Shown: piece after piece, positions 18,999 through 19,652 of the stretch | Position numbering within the stretch: the first letter of the stretch is position 1 | How the letters are laid out: every line of letters starts with the position of its first letter | Source: JBBDZE01 sp040900345 | GTDB taxonomy: Bacteria; Patescibacteriota; Minisyncoccia; Spechtbacterales; 2-12-FULL-38-22 | Assembly: GCA_040900345.1 (NCBI GenBank) | Contig: JBBDZE010000024.1 | Coordinates: 1 to 19,652 of the forward strand | Length of the DNA stretch: 19,652 bases | Direction of reading: 5' to 3' | Notes under the pieces: model-generated | What the model was told of the DNA's origin: nothing | What the model saw: the letters and a program-made list of their open reading frames with translations, nothing else | The model's database searches: none | Position numbers and translations under genes: made by a program

Positions 18999-19652
18999 CT
19001 ATCGCTTCGTGGAATTAACGAGCTCTTCTATCGCCTCCTCAATATCCTCACTCTCCCAAATATAGCTGCCGGAAACAATCCAGTTAGCGCCGGCTTGTAC
19101 GACCCTCCTAGCATTTTCGGGGTTCATGCCGCCGTCTATCTCTATTATGACATCGGGACTGGAGGCCCGCAACGTGCGAATCCTCTCTAGCAGCGCTTCG
19201 CCTACTTCCTCGGGCTCTTCTTCGCTATAAAAGCCCAAGTTTCCGTTAAACAGCTGGACCGCGTCAACCTTTTCAAGGTATGGCTCCAGCGCCGAAAGGG
19301 GTGTTTGCGGAAGCACGGCAACGCCCGCCTCTATGCCGGCGTTGTGTATTTTGCGCAATGCACCAGCCACCGCATTCTGCGGGGCCCCGCCAAAGGCGGT
19401 GGCCGGCTGGTGCATTGCCTCATGGTGCAGGTAAATGCGCTGCACACCAGAAGCGCACCAGGCATCCAGCACCTCTTCGGGATGTTCCAGCATTAAGTGC
19501 GCCTCAATGTTTACGCCGCCCCGGTCAAACGAGCTCAGCACCTCCGGATCGCCCCAGCTCGTGTTGGGGGCGAACTTCCCGTCCGCCACATCCAACTGCA
19601 CCCATTTGGTATAGGGCCGCACCTTATTAAAACGCTCCTGGAACTCGTCAAA
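18999..19652 (-). CDS. rpe: Ribulose-phosphate 3-epimerase, 5' end beyond the window
   Basis: The frame is open to the window edge (residues FDEFQERFNKV precede VRPYTKWVQL), so the start lies outside; 217 codons plus the stop are visible. The enzyme interconverts ribulose 5-phosphate and xylulose 5-phosphate, the donor used by transketolase. Family features are VQLDVADGKFAPN (catalytic Asp in the metal site), EAHLMLEHPEEV, IYLHHEAM (ligand His), VDAVQLFNGNLGF, IIEIDGGMNPENA (second catalytic Asp) and GANWIVSGSYIW (phosphate loop). The usual QSFGGQ-type loop is replaced by FNGNLGFYSE, so it is a diverged member; other phosphate-binding TIM barrels remain possible but less likely. It heads the visible part of the pentose-phosphate cluster. 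Confidence 0.85.
   Translation of the reverse strand, partial: FDEFQERFNKVRPYTKWVQLDVADGKFAPNTSWGDPEVLSSFDRGGVNIEAHLMLEHPEEVLDAWCASGVQRIYLHHEAMHQPATAFGGAPQNAVAGALRKIHNAGIEAGVAVLPQTPLSALEPYLEKVDAVQLFNGNLGFYSEEEPEEVGEALLERIRTLRASSPDVIIEIDGGMNPENARRVVQAGANWIVSGSYIWESEDIEEAIEELVNSTKR

Overview
The window looks like a piece of a Patescibacteria (CPR) genome, most likely Parcubacteria-like. The evidence is its compact single-copy housekeeping genes, a short 194-residue EF-Ts, conserved 'CPR hypothetical' families, a transketolase split into two genes, a non-oxidative pentose-phosphate/aldolase gene set, and many membrane-anchored proteins of unknown function. The standard genetic code is in use: tktA ends in UGA and an intact RF1 gene is present, so UGA is not recoded here. 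The phylum call is inference from gene style; there is no rRNA in the window. I saw no CRISPR array, IS element, prophage or plasmid gene.

Positions 1-1892 (all minus strand) hold a tRNA cluster: Thr(GGU), Tyr, Thr(UGU) and a partial Trp, plus rpmG. Two paralogous HTH plus LAGLIDADG-like genes are embedded in the cluster. Each sits directly 5' of a tRNA, and its stop codon lies in the tRNA gene itself. One is intact (428-1054) and one carries an in-frame amber codon (1287-1892). Positions 1969-3940 (minus) form a translation operon, rpsB-tsf followed by a small TPR membrane protein. From about 4009 the divergent plus-strand genes rpmE and prfA and an acidic single-pass membrane protein run to a strong terminator at 6269-6304. 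A convergent gap of about 420 bp then holds a hairpin-rich repeat element.

Positions 6725-8860 (minus) encode ribosomal protein L25 and a secreted coiled-coil lytic transglycosylase. Positions 8963-19652 (minus) form a central-carbon cluster, read here in transcription order: ribulose-phosphate 3-epimerase (5' end outside the window), a four-helix membrane protein, transketolase N-half, four membrane-anchored exported proteins of unknown function, transketolase C-half, a PfkB-family sugar kinase, a conserved 413-residue unknown, class II FBP aldolase and a small zinc-ribbon protein. Rpe, Tkt and Fba together interconvert pentose phosphates with hexose and triose phosphates. No transaldolase is visible in the window.

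The most unusual structure is inside this cluster. A 135-bp sequence occurs twice (14485-14619 and 15432-15566; 6 mismatches by my count). Each copy lies upstream of, and runs into, one of two 'MENVPPT' membrane-anchored genes. Next to the first copy is a 21-bp relic of the tktB start codon region. Together these read as the scar of a tandem duplication of [end of gene 15536 - spacer - anchored gene - tktB start], after which the exported domains became unlike each other while the non-coding spacer stayed nearly identical.
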